64,000 nt of DNA from Paratrimastix pyriformis (lineage: Eukaryota; Preaxostyla; Paratrimastigidae): positions 718,001 to 782,000 of the forward strand of contig JAPMOS010000002.1 in NCBI GenBank assembly GCA_027972325.1. Reading direction: 5' to 3'. The translations under genes were made by a program, and so were the position numbers. Positions 36,801 to 46,425 of this stretch are shown piece by piece (position 1 is the first letter of the stretch; every line of letters starts with the position of its first letter). The notes under the pieces are model-generated. The model was not told where the DNA came from. It did not search any database and saw nothing but the letters and a program-made list of their open reading frames with translations.

Positions 36801-37292
36801 AATCGATGTCATGAGAAAGTCAGACCATGACCCGAGCTTGCCATCGTTCGTACTGCTTTTGCAATTCGCGGGGAATTTTGTCGACCTGACGTGCCGCGTG
36901 AAGAGGGCGAGGGTCTGTTGGGAGGTTAAAAAGTGCCCGACGTCGAGGATATGCAGACCCATCCAACATTCGTCACGGGCGCAAGGAGAAGTTTTCACAA
37001 CATCTGGAGGGTCGATACCAACGTTGAGGCACATCACCATCTGAACGGCTGTGGTTTTCATCTGGGGGGATGGATTGTGGTGAGCCGTGTCTTCTTCGGA
37101 AGAACCATCAGACTCTCATTCGCCATTCATTTTTCGGGAGATGCTGCTGCTGGGCTTTTCCAGCCGTGTAATGCCTGGGAAAAACGAAAGCAACAGGCAT
37201 GTGCAAGAATCAGGAAGTGGGAATAAAATTCTCCTGCGAAGGTCGTCAGGGGGCACGCCAGACCTGTCAGCTGAGAAGAAAGCGATGCTCAT
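29621..37292 (-). CDS. RPTOR: Raptor (TORC1 scaffold)
   Basis: Raptor presents substrates to TOR kinase. Two short first exons (37292-37264, 37174-37114) give [15 protein letters not shown] and NEWRMR, aligning with the LAFMKKRH and WRMKDR block of human Raptor. Then [20 protein letters not shown] (37061-36959), [13 protein letters not shown] (36914-36832) and the caspase-like RNC domain [14 protein letters not shown], VWVFNxNYTQYI-like, LDCSDAG (36770-36480). Next come [20 protein letters not shown] (~36300), [15 protein letters not shown] (~36020), [17 protein letters not shown] (~35850), HEAT-type helices (35250-33950) and seven-bladed WD40 sequence (31360-29621: [36 protein letters not shown]) ending TIYAPRK. 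Frame is lost by one base at four C/G runs (about 36292, 36029, 35763, 35401), best explained as sequence errors. A tRNA-Arg lies in one intron. Confidence 0.95.
30839..30871 (-). repeat. Poly-C tract (33 C on the sense strand) in Raptor intron
   Basis: Seen as 33 G on the plus strand, between the WD40 exon ending at about 30880 and the next exon. Similar runs in this gene: 31418-31443, 35562-35583, 36123-36144, 36182-36199 and 36441-36456. Confidence 0.8.
33435..33507 (-). tRNA. tRNA-Arg(CCG)
   Basis: 73 nt: acceptor GGGTTCG paired with CGAGCTC (two G-T wobbles), D-arm GCCCAATGGATAAGGC, anticodon stem CCTGA/TCAGG with loop CTCCGGA (anticodon CCG), variable AGATT, T-arm GAGGG-TTCGAAT-CCCTC, discriminator G. 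It reads CGG codons, common in such a GC-rich genome. It lies inside a Raptor intron in the same orientation as Raptor. No tRNA intron. Confidence 0.93.
33867..33937 (+). repeat. Decamer repeat (GGYGGGCAAG) in Raptor intron
   Basis: About seven tandem 10-bp units, GTGGGCAAGG changing to GCGGGCAAGG part way. On the sense strand the last unit forms the intron start GCCCGCCC directly after the exon ending NLK, giving a GC-type donor. Confidence 0.75.
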
Positions 37293-37437
37293 CCGATCAG
37301 CTCAGTCTCTCGTGAGGGGAGAGACTGAAATCGGGCAAGCAGCAAGAGTCAGAAGCGCCGGGGCTTGCCTGTAATAAGCCGGACATTGCCTCCTTTTCTT
37401 GTGCCCTCCCCGCGAACCGGGGGGAAGGGGATAACGA

Positions 37438-37461
37438 TGCCTCTTGGTGAACTGGGAGGCA
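37438..37461. repeat. Hairpin-forming repeat, copy A
   Basis: TGCCTC-TTGGTGAACTGG-GAGGCA: a 6-bp stem with a 12-nt loop, followed by ACCGAG. It is flanked on both sides by GGGGAAGGGGATAACGA (about 37420 and 37468). A second hairpin copy lies at 37765-37786. Confidence 0.6.
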
Positions 37462-37552
37462 ACCGAGGGGGAAGGGGATAACGAACCAACACGAAAAGAA
37501 CAAAAGAACGGGGGAAAAAAAAGGATAAAGTCCCTAACCGCAAGGAGCCCTC

Positions 37553-37895
37553 CTGGCCTGCGCCGGTGGGTCAGCCAGGAAGCTGGCCACGGGAACAGGC
37601 AACGAGTCGAGCGTGGTGGAAGGATGGTTGCAGGTAGTGACCGACACCCAGGAGGCGTGCATCGTGGGCGTTCTTGTAGGCCTTGTCGATGACGTCCATG
37701 AGCTCCTTGGCACGGGGCGCGAGCTGTCCTGTCGAGGTGAGCGAGAAGGGGAAGAAGAGCCTACTGCCTCTTGGTGAACTGAGGCAACCGAGCTAACTTG
37801 GAAGCGAAACACCCGGGTTTTCATCTGCCTTTCATGTAAAGTCTTTTCGATTGATCAATCAAACAAACGAGAAACGACGTTCAGATTGTGACGCT

Positions 37896-37931
<36 letters not shown>

Positions 37932-38010
37932 TGGGAGCAAAAAACGACGGCTTCCATTGGATCGGCTGCCATTTCCCACTTGGGGAGATGGCCACGTAGT
38001 CCCTCTATAA
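37553..38010 (-). CDS. Possible unassigned gene fragment
   Basis: Two minus-strand segments look exon-like. One (about 38005-37930, after an ATAG acceptor) reads RDYVAISPSGKWQPIQWKPS. The second (about 37732-37553, after CTCGACAG) reads APRAKELMDVIDKAYKNAHD, then ARLLGVGHY. They are separated by an intron-like stretch with a 35-base G run (37896-37930). No start codon or upstream exon could be tied to them and the family was not recognised. They may be a short gene between Raptor and the PSI protein, or a relic. Confidence 0.3.
37765..37786. repeat. Hairpin-forming repeat, copy B
   Basis: TGCCTC-TTGGTGAACT-GAGGCA followed by ACCGAG: the same sequence as copy A except for a loop two bases shorter. 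Upstream of Raptor, outside clear coding sequence. Confidence 0.6.
37896..37930 (-). repeat. Poly-C tract (35 C on the minus strand)
   Basis: Seen as 35 G on the plus strand, within the presumed intron of the unassigned fragment. Its position and strand match the C-tracts of nearby genes. Confidence 0.75.
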
Positions 38011-38359
38011 AAGAAAAACAACGTAGGTGCATAAGAACATGCGCGTGCGTCAGGATGCAGAACGAAAGCCGCCGCCCACTCCCACCACACACACACCCCA
38101 TGGAGAACACAAACGAAGAAAAACGCAGTGGCCCTCAAAAGCCAAGGGGGAGGAGGAGGCGAAGAAAGCAGGAGAAGGAGAAGACTCTCGAGACAAACAA
38201 GAAGCTATAGGCAGGCCATCCAACAATGAAACAAGATGATGAAGGAAAGGAAAAGGCACTCAAAAAAAAAAAGGAGAAAACGGATCATCTCACGCTCAGA
38301 GCAAAGCAGAGGAAGGAGCGAGACGGCATCACCGCACGAGACAGTCGCCTTCCCTCGAG

Positions 38360-39245
38360 TCATTCGAGGGTCGGCTCCAGCTCGGGTTCCTGAGGCCGCT
38401 CAACTTCCAGCTTTTCAACCCCCAGAACTGGGGGGGCAGGTGGGTCAGGCACGCCTGTCATCTCCAACGCCACATAATATGGTGGCGGAGAATCGAGGAG
38501 AATCTCGGGAATCTGAATCTGGACACGGCTCGTAATCTGCTCCAAGGCGAATTCCTCTGGGGAAAGGGGCGAGTCGACAGGCTGGATATTCCCCTGAGAA
38601 GAAGACTATGGAGGGGTGAGCTCTAGCGTCCAAAGCAGAACCAGACCCGTGCGCTTCGCCGGCGATCGGCGGCCCGATACACCATGGCCACCAAAAAGGC
38701 AACGAAAGCCAGGCCAAGAAACGAGGTGCCGCTGACGATGCCAATTGTCAAATTCACGTGGCATGTCCCCTGGGAGCCAAAGCTGCTCCAAGCTTCTGCC
38801 TTGCATGAGGCTAACAGAGAAAATCATGCAGCTTGGAGGAAATGAAACGCCCAACCTTGCGAGGGTCCAGAAGCATTCCCGGGAAGGCAAGTGCCCGTCA
38901 TAGAGCACCATCCGCATCTTATAAAAGAAGGATGAATCCTACGAGAAAACCAAACAGAATTTCAGACCCCTCCACGGCCAGGCACGAGGAGCAATCGATC
39001 ATGGAGTGGCACACGGTTGTGTGTTGAACGTCCTCGTCGAAAAACCAAGTGGCACAGATACTGTCCGCGGGCCCTTGAAGGCTTCCGCTGTGGCACATCA
39101 TCGTTGCGGCGCACCAACCACAACCAATGGTGGCTCGGCAAGAATCAAATGTCGTGAGACCTTCGCAAGATGATGCATTGACTGTGCTCGACAACAGTAG
39201 GAAGAGAAGAATTCCACGAATTCCATGAATATCATGATGCTGCAT
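38360..39245 (-). CDS. Single-pass membrane protein with two PSI-like Cys modules
   Basis: Exons 39245-38968, 38938-38856, 38810-38647 and 38593-38360 give exactly 253 codons (252 aa). A signal peptide (GILLFLLLSSTVNA) leads into CEGLTTFDSCRATIGCGWC, then MMCHSG and C. A second module has C-x2-C then IRCGWCSMTGTC and GNASGPSQ. The CGWC core with flanking Cys is the PSI (plexin-semaphorin-integrin) pattern. A TM helix (GIVSGTSFLGLAFVAFLVAM) and the basic stop-transfer YRAADRRRSAR follow, then an acidic Pro/Glu-rich cytosolic tail of about 80 residues. The intron at 38967-38939 is only 29 nt (GTCTG...GTAG). An in-frame ATG at 39293 is an alternative start, but 39245 gives the better signal peptide. 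Likely a surface protein; ligand unknown. Confidence 0.8.
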
Positions 39246-39540
39246 ATGCGGAGGTCCCGTTGGTTCTTCAGGCTCAACCGATCGGCGGATCAAATCTGAC
39301 GGAATTTCGGAAGCAACAGTTCATGCTGCTTTTTCGCCTCACCACCAGAATATTCCATCTGGATTGTGCATACTGTGGTCAGTAGTTTTAAATGTCCGGT
39401 CATTGCTGAACTCTGAATATGCCGGATCGAGATTGAGCACTCAGCCGCTGACGACTCGAAGCATTGCACAGGGCTACCAATGGAGGGTCTCAATGAGCGA
39501 GTGGAGCATTTTTTCTCCTGCTCAGCAAAATATTAAATTA
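39246..39540. other. Spacer between PSI gene and MTHFS
   Basis: Both neighbours are on the minus strand. Holds the PSI gene promoter and the MTHFS 3' end. No gene or repeat seen. Confidence 0.5.
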
Positions 39541-40383
39541 CTAAGAATCTCGCATGTACACTCCGTCGGTCGGAGCGCCGGTGATCACGGCATCGAGAAG
39601 GATGTCGTGGGCGTCCCGAGGCACCTCTGGGACCATCTTGTTGGGGAAATGAAGCGGGTGTGGATTCGGAAGAGAAAGCAACCGACCTGCGCCGAAAATG
39701 CCACTCCCATTTTGTAGGGATGCAGCCCCCGACTCTCGCATTCCGCGAGGAATCGATCATACATGCCTTTGCCGCGTCCCTGTGTGGGGAAGGGGTTTCT
39801 TGCACATTTTGGAGAGTGGTCACTGACCATTCGGCCCAGGTTTCGATCAAATGCAACCCCGGGAATGATAATCAGATCCTGGACCCCGAAAACAATGAGT
39901 TGCGCAAACGAACGACTGTCCGTCATTACAGACCAAACGAGCCCGAGCAAACGCATCGTCCAAGGTGACCTCCTCGGGCGGTGGAGGCGCAGTCGGCGGC
40001 GAAATGGGGACAAAGGGAGTACTCGGCTCAAGAATTCCGAAAGGTCCCGAACGAAACCTCTCGGGTGAGGAAAAGTCCTCATACCGCGGAACCCGAACGA
40101 GGCGCATGATGCTGTTACGCTCCTTGATCGGATCCACTTGCGGAACGTAGAGAGTCCCTCCTTTGGCTACCTTCTCCCGGAAGATGTGCTGAATCAATTG
40201 GTCAGTGTTGTACTCGGTCCCAAAGCTGAGGAAAACCCCGATGTGTTGAGCCTGACGAAACGCGGGATGGGCAAGCACGCGATCAGTGATTCGCTGGCTT
40301 TCTGAAGAAACAACATCCATGGGCAATGTTCGCAAAAGAGAGTTCATCGACTTTCTGAGCGCTTTCTTTGCTGCATCCGCCAT
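39541..40383 (-). CDS. MTHFS: 5-formyltetrahydrofolate cyclo-ligase
   Basis: Exons 40383-39934, 39878-39828, 39779-39687 and 39636-39541 sum to 230 codons (229 aa), a normal length for the family. The enzyme turns 5-formyl-THF into 5,10-methenyl-THF using ATP. Marks: N-terminal AAKKALRKSMNSLLRTL, IGVFLSFGTEYNTDQLI, TLYVPQVD, the core DLIIIPGVAFDRNLGRM and the nucleotide loop GRGKGMYDRFL, then VPEVPRDAHDILLDAVIT. The ATP loop is built across an intron. No targeting signal, so probably cytosolic. The ATG is 127 bp from that of the divergent F-box gene. Confidence 0.95.
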
Positions 40384-40510
40384 GTGATCAGCTGTGATCA
40401 GCCGCCGTCAGCACGCAAGCACCCAAGAGGTCCGATCCTCTGCCGCGTCACGTCAACCAAAAACTGGGCCGAACTGGCGCCGTATTTGCAGATAGAAAGC
40501 GACCGACGAA

Positions 40511-43500
40511 ATGTCGACTTTGTTTTTTTTCCTGTCTTCTGTGGCTCGCTTCTTCCCGGTGGCCACTCGTGAGCTTGCCAATCATCTTGTCGTTTTGAAG
40601 TCTGGCGGCCTCTCTCCTGCTTATTTCGCGGAGCAATGTCACGCTCTTCTTCCCCCAAAACTTGCGAATACCCTTTCTGAGTTTGCGATGACCTCACCCA
40701 ATTATCCTCTTCCGGTCGAGTGGGGGCGTCTTGTCAACGAACACGCACAATTCATGAATGATCGTCTTGCCGTTGTACAGCAGTATATCCGCGTGAGTCA
40801 TTGTGTTGATGCACCAACACAGTCTTTTTTCGAGGCGCTCTCGCGCCTCACGACTTTTCTGACTCTCCGAGCGAACCACCTTTTTCTTTCCTCTCCCGCA
40901 CCCCCGCCTACTTCCCCGATTGTTATCCCCTACCCCCAGCACGCAACTTCGACCCTCTTTCTGGCACCAACAAAACGTCTCGAGATTCCTCACCGATCCC
41001 CCTCCACCTCTCCTCCACGTCCTCTTGAGGCGGCGGTGCCCCTTGCCTATTTCGATTTGCTCCCCGACGAGTTGATTCGCCTCATTTTTTACCAGGCCCC
41101 TCACACGGACCCGCTCATCCCTCAAACTGATGAGAATCCGCCAACAAGTGGCCCCTTGACCCCTGTCAGCAGTCCCTCGCCACGTCTTCTCCCGCCCCCC
41201 TTTGCCCCCTCCGCCCGAACACCCCCGATCCGCCCTGCGAACGTCTTCGGCATGCCGAACGCGTCGCTCAGGCTCACTCCAAGACAGCAGCAGCATCAGC
41301 AACAGCCATCCCGTCCGTCGCACCGCCACCGTCGGTGTTGCGAAGCGGTTTTTCCGGAATCACGCGGATACTACCACCCATCCGACCAGCACCTGATCAG
41401 CCTCTTTCTTGCTCTGCTTCGGGTCTCGCGACGCCTCGCCCGCATTGCACGGTCTTCCTGGCCTCGGCTGGGGTTCAGCGGACACCCGGAAGGGGTCAAC
41501 CGCCTGGATGCCTTGATCCGGCCACAACTGGGGCTCGAGACGCTTGCCCTCTCCCGAATTGGGCTCCCCGAGTGCGTCTTTCCCTCTCTCCTGGCGGTGG
41601 CACCTGCTGATGGCGTCCCTCCAACAAATTCTCCGATTTCCACAGCGGTGGCCCCCGCCCAGACCGTTTCATCATCATCGGCAGACCATGTCGCCGCCCC
41701 ACCACCATCTGCCGCCGTTCTCCCGGGCGTTGTCCCGGGCATCTCGCTCGTTCATCTCTACCTAAACGACGCGGAGATACACACCCCGCTGCACATCGTA
41801 TCACCCACCCTGCGCACGTTGGCCCTCCGTGAAGTTGTCGTGGGTGGGTGCCTTTTGGTGTGCTGTCCCATACTGGAACACTTGGCCATCACCGGAGGCT
41901 TCGTCCGGCCTGGTTCCCTGCAGCGCTGCCTCGACCTGCTGCCGCGCGTCTCCCCACGTTTGCAAACGCTCGAGGTACCGCGAATGCCATTCCATTTCAG
42001 GTCTCCACCTTGGGCCTGCTTTGTTTTTTTTTTTTTTTTTGGACCACCTGGATCCAAGCCCGTTTTGGGTACACGTGTGGTCCCTTGTGGTCATCATTCT
42101 TGGCTTCCTTCTGTCGCAGTCACCCGGGGCTGGTCTCGCTGCGCACGACCCTCGGCGTCCTGCTCCCCAGCCCTGGGCCCACTTCGCAGTGCTCATGTCA
42201 TCCGGGCGCCGCCATCGGTCTGAGGCATCCCTCTTCTCGATTTTTCTCAAATTTTGGCCGACGGATGGTCCCATTTGGGCCCCACACAGTCGGTGGATCG
42301 CCCGAGCCGGAGCCGGACCCGTGGCTGGGCTTTGGGCCTGAGGCGATTCCTGGCCTCCCGGACTTCGTTCCTGCACCATTGCTGCCCCCGCCCCCTCCGC
42401 TTCCGCCGTCACTGCCTCCCCGCCATCAGACGCACAGCCGCCGGCGCCGAAGGCCACCTGCCCCTGCCCCACCCGGGCAGGCGGCATGGTCGATGGAGCT
42501 CAACTTCCCCTCCCTTCGCTATGCCGACCTCAAATTTGACGCCCCACCCGGCAGCCATTTGCGGTTTTACGCGCCTGGGCTCGTGACGCTCGTCCTGCAG
42601 TGCTTTGTGAACGACCTCACGTTCGAGACGCTGGGCCTCCAGACGGGCGACTCCCTAGAGGAGCTCGAGGTGGTCAGCGACGCGCCCACGCGCTTCATCG
42701 CCGCCGGCCTGGAGGCCCACCTGCACCTGCCTTCGCTGGGCTCCTTCAAACGGCTCCGGGTGCTCCGCCTCTGTGACTGTCGCGAACTTCGTGGGTTCCG
42801 GTGGCCACATGGAGGGTTGTCCACCCTGCAGGAAATCCGTCTGCGGCAGTGCCCCGCGCTTGGGGACGCCTCCATCCAAGCGATCGGCGCCAATGCGCCC
42901 GCCCTCCGGACGCTGGTCTTGCGGGAGTGCGGTACCTGCTTCGACGCGGCCGAGCGAGCAGGCGAGCCCATTGAGCTGCCCGAGGAGGATGACGACCAGT
43001 CGGAGAGCGACCCCGAGGAGGCCAAGATGCGCCGTGAGCCGTGCGGCTTCTGGGCGCCCACGTTCGTCGCCCCCACGCTGCGGGTCCTCAGCATCTTGCA
43101 TCGCGAGGCGACCTCCTTTGCGCCGCCCTTCCACCAGTGGCTCGAGCCCAGCCCCGCCCAGCACCTCAACCTGCGCACCCTCGCCCTGACGGAGCTCAAC
43201 CTGATCGGGCTCGTCCACCTCGAGTTGGGCAGCATGCCCCTGGATTCCCTGTCGTCCCTGCGGATTCTGCGGTTGAACGGGGTCACCCTGACCGGGCCCA
43301 GCCTGGCCCGGATCCTGGGTCTGGGCGCTCTGGAGGTGTGCGATTTGAGCAATTGCACCGGCCTCGTGGCCCTCCGCTGTCGCCACCCCTCCCTGCGTCA
43401 GCTTCAGCTCAGCGTCACTGACCCCAGCTTGTCCGCCATCACCAAGTCTGCTCGAACTGGGGGAGGGTGAGGGGATTGGTTGGTTGGTTGGTCCAAATTC

Positions 43501-44673
43501 CTGATCGTCTTCTTGTTTCGCTGAATCTTTTCGATAGGTATGTTTGGCTGGATTGCCCCCGGCTGCAGACGCTGGACATCACTGGGCATACAGACCTGGC
43601 GGGCATCTCCCTGCGCTGCCCGGCTCTGGGGAGCCTCAACATGGAACGTACCATCATCCGGGCCTCGCCCATCTCTCGGGAGGAGCTCCTGCTCGCGGGC
43701 CCCGCGGACGATACCCAACCGGACCCGACCCTGGCCGGCTCGGCGTGCTGCTCTCCGTCGGCAACGTCCCCGGCAATTGGAATGCTGTCGCCCGGGGCCG
43801 ATGAGGTACCCGCGGCGCCATCGCCCGATCGGGGTCTGGTTCTGGGCAGCCCGGCTGCTGTTGCTCCATCTCCCCCGCCGGCCGCCAGCCCCACCCCTCT
43901 GGTGATGGCCGACGAGGCCCCCTTCGCCAACACCGTGGAGATGTACTGTCCCGCCCTGCGCGTCATCGTGGGTTGCGCCCCCCAGCTGCTCCCGGCGCTG
44001 CCCTTCCATCCCTTCTTGCGGGCCACAGCCACACTGCACACGCTGGCTTTCACACAGGGCTGTCCCCTGGACGACCCCACCCTGGCCGCCTGGCTGGAGG
44101 TTTGCATGCGCCTGCACAAGCTGAGCGTGGCCGAGTGCGCCCGGATCGTGTCGCCCTGCCTGCACTCGCCCACCGTCCGCGAAGTGGCCGTGGTGGGGTG
44201 CTCCAACATGACCTCGATCCTCCTTACGACACCCGCCCTCCACAAGTCTGTGGGCTCCGCTCGCCGGGGATGTGGCCTCGCCTCACAGCAACTCCTCTCT
44301 TTTAGGCTGGATCTATCGCAAAGCACGCACCTTGACTTCAGCTCCGCACTCACGCGCTGGGAGGCGCCCCTGCTCCGCGAGCTCAGACTGTGCGAGTGTC
44401 CGACCCTCACCGATGTTCATCTGGTCTGTGGACTTCCCTTGACAGTACCCCCCGTAATGATTGTCTGGCGGCAGGTTCGCATCACCCTGGATCATCTCGC
44501 CCTCATCCAACTCGAGGTCTGCTATTCCTGCCGCCGCCCTACCTCATCAATGTACATCTTTACGTTTCTGGTCCTCTCAGGTGGGCGGGTGCTCGACCGT
44601 GTGCGCGGATGTTCGCGGGAACGCGACGCGCGAGGGGGGAGATGCGTCAGCCGAAGACGACGATGCCTTCTGA
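40511..44673 (+). CDS. F-box / leucine-rich-repeat protein
   Basis: Exons 40511-42000, 42120-43445, 43538-44245, 44306-44423, 44475-44516 and 44581-44673 sum to 1,259 codons (1,258 aa), all in frame. The F-box begins FDLLPDELIRLIFYQ at about residue 180 and appears to resume as LFLALLRVSRRLARIARSSW at about residue 300, split by a Pro/Ser/Gln-rich insert. LRRs follow (LGLETLALSRIGLPECVF; SLVHLYLNDAEI; LRVLRLCDCRELRGFRW; LQEIRLRQCPALGDASI; LNLRTLALTELNLIGLVHL), then a long insert (43690-43930) and more LRRs with Cys-type repeats (LRELRLCECPTLTDVHL). It ends in an acidic tail (EGGDASAEDDDAF). F-box/LRR proteins pick substrates for SCF ubiquitin ligases, which DCN1 helps neddylate; the target here is unknown. 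Confidence 0.85.
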
Positions 44674-44766
44674 CAGTTCTTCGCTTCTCTGCTGTTCTGT
44701 TCCATCGACAACGAGATCTTGAAAGGCATCAACACGGAAGAGATGGGAAGGTGGTCCTGTGATCAA

Positions 44767-45018
44767 TCAGCCTTCGTGAGAGGCCTGATCCGGGGCCCGG
44801 GCACTTGGAGCAACCTCTGGTGCTTCTTCTGTGGCAACATGTTGATGAAGTTGCTGCAGTAATAGGGCGGAGAGGCGTTCAAGCTCGGCATTCGATTGCT
44901 CGCGTTCTTCTTCAGTGCGCGGCTCGGCCAGGGGCTCGCCGGACGGAATCAGGGAATCAAGTTGGTCGATGATGCCTCCCAGTCCCAATTCGTCTTCAGG
45001 TTGAGGTTGTGTGTCCAT
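44767..45018 (-). CDS. Small hypothetical protein
   Basis: Intronless frame of 83 aa from ATG 45018 (MDTQPQPEDELGLGG) to a TGA at 44767. Acidic start, then an amphipathic helix (NAELERLSALLLQQLHQHV) and an Ala/Pro/Ser tail. It is divergent from the NAD synthetase gene (66 bp between ATGs). The frame extends upstream only through non-ATG codons. No family recognised; could be a real small adaptor or chance. Confidence 0.35.
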   Translation of the reverse strand: MDTQPQPEDELGLGGIIDQLDSLIPSGEPLAEPRTEEEREQSNAELERLSALLLQQLHQHVATEEAPEVAPSARAPDQASHEG

Positions 45019-45083
45019 TTTTTGAAGGAGAGAGCCTGCCTTGACGGGGAAGAACTCTTTTTGACCGGCTCCCACAACCACCA

Positions 45084-46107
45084 ATGCCCCAAGAACTCCA
45101 CACAGAGCTCCAGGCGGCCCTCGCCGCGGTGCGTGCGAAGCGTGCCTTCAATGAGAATCAGTGGATTGAGGCAAAGTGCCGGATGCTCAACGATTACATG
45201 ACCCGGTGCGGTCTTAAGGCGTGCGTCATCAATATGTCAGGTGGCGTTGATTCCTCCATCACGGCTGCGCTCTGCAAGCATGCCATGGAGATGTCCGGGT
45301 CTCCTATTAAGAAGGTACTCGCCATTGCCCAGCCCATCAAGTCCACGGCCTCCATTCAAGGACGGGCCTTCGAGACTGCCCACGCAATCGGCGTTGATAT
45401 TATCACTGTGGACCAAAGCTCCATTTTCGACCAACTTCAGCCCCTCGTCGATGGCGCACTGGGCATGCAGGGAAATCAGTTCGCTAAGGGCCAGCTCAAG
45501 TCGTACATGCGGACTCCCGTCGCCTTCTACACCGCCCAGGTGCTCTCTGCCAATGGTCTTCCGGCCATTGTGATCGGAACGGGGAACATGGACGAGGTTT
45601 GTCTCCTGATTCCCCCAATCTGATTCCCCATCCTGATTCCCCCAATCTCTCTTCCCGCTCGCCAGGATGGGTACCTCTTCTATTTCTGCAAGGCCGGCGA
45701 CGGGATCTCGGACATCCAGCTGATTGCCGACCTGCACAAGAGCGAGGTCTTCCGCGCTGCCCGCGCGCTGGGCGTGCCCCAGTCGGTCCTGGTGGCTCCC
45801 CCCTCGGCCGACCTGTGGGACGGCCAGACGGACGAGGACGAGATCGGTGCCAGCTACGACTTTGTCTGTTCTTCGCCCTTTCCGGCGCTCATCATTTTTT
45901 TTTGGTGGCTCCGACCCCCAGGTTGAGCTGTACACCTCCATCCTGGCCTACCCGAAGCCCGACCAGGAGCGGATCGTGGGCGGGTTCGGCCCCGAGGCCC
46001 GGGCCCAGTTCGACCGGCTGGGGGCGCTCATTGAGGGCATCCACCGCCGCAACAAGCACAAGGAGAAGTTCCCCATCAACCTCAACGTCCTCGCACCCCT
46101 CTTCTAA
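45084..46107 (+). CDS. nadE: NAD+ synthetase, ammonia-dependent type
   Basis: Exons 45084-45596, 45666-45863 and 45922-46107 give 299 codons (298 aa). It makes NAD+ from nicotinate adenine dinucleotide, ATP and ammonia. P-loop of the adenylating N-type ATP pyrophosphatase: VINMSGGVDSSITAALC. Also VIGTGNMDE running over an intron into DGYLFYFCKAGDGISDIQLI, LHKSEVFRAARALGVP and PSADLWDGQTDEDEIGASYD. The protein has only the synthetase domain; the N-terminal glutamine amidotransferase (nitrilase) domain of most eukaryotic NAD synthetases is missing, so it should need free ammonia or a separate partner. Such short forms are mainly bacterial, so gene transfer is possible, but the gene has host-type introns (GTTTG, GTCTG). 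Confidence 0.93.
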
Positions 46108-46425
46108 GCCCGCCCTGGCTGTGCGCTCATCCCCCGCCAATCCCATCCTCAAGATGCGGGTGTATTTTTTCTCGCCCTTCATCGGGCTGTCCGGTCTTAA
46201 TCTCTTCATGTGAATACCATCAAACGCGGTTTCTGTTCGTGCTGCCCTTCTTCCGGCCAGGGGACGAGGGGGACTGGGGGCGGTGGGTTTCGCCTGCCGC
46301 CCAGCCCGGGTGTGCCCGCCGGAAGCAGCCAACCAACGCGCGTCGCCTCGACGAACGCCGGAGCGGAGGGTCAGAGGGAGGGAGAGGGAGAGGAGGAGGG
46401 GGATCCGGTCAGCAGCCGCCTCGGC
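46108..46425. other. Convergent spacer between NAD synthetase and kinase genes
   Basis: Contains both 3' ends. No ORF, RNA gene or repeat recognised. Confidence 0.5.

Noticed and set aside
29621-37292. Raptor as a pseudogene because of frame breaks
   Set aside because: Every break lies in a C or G run and a one-base length change restores highly conserved sequence; splice sites and all domains are intact.
44767-45084. Longer 105-aa version of the small minus-strand ORF
   Set aside because: Its first codon is TTG, not ATG; the ATG-started form at 45018 was reported instead.
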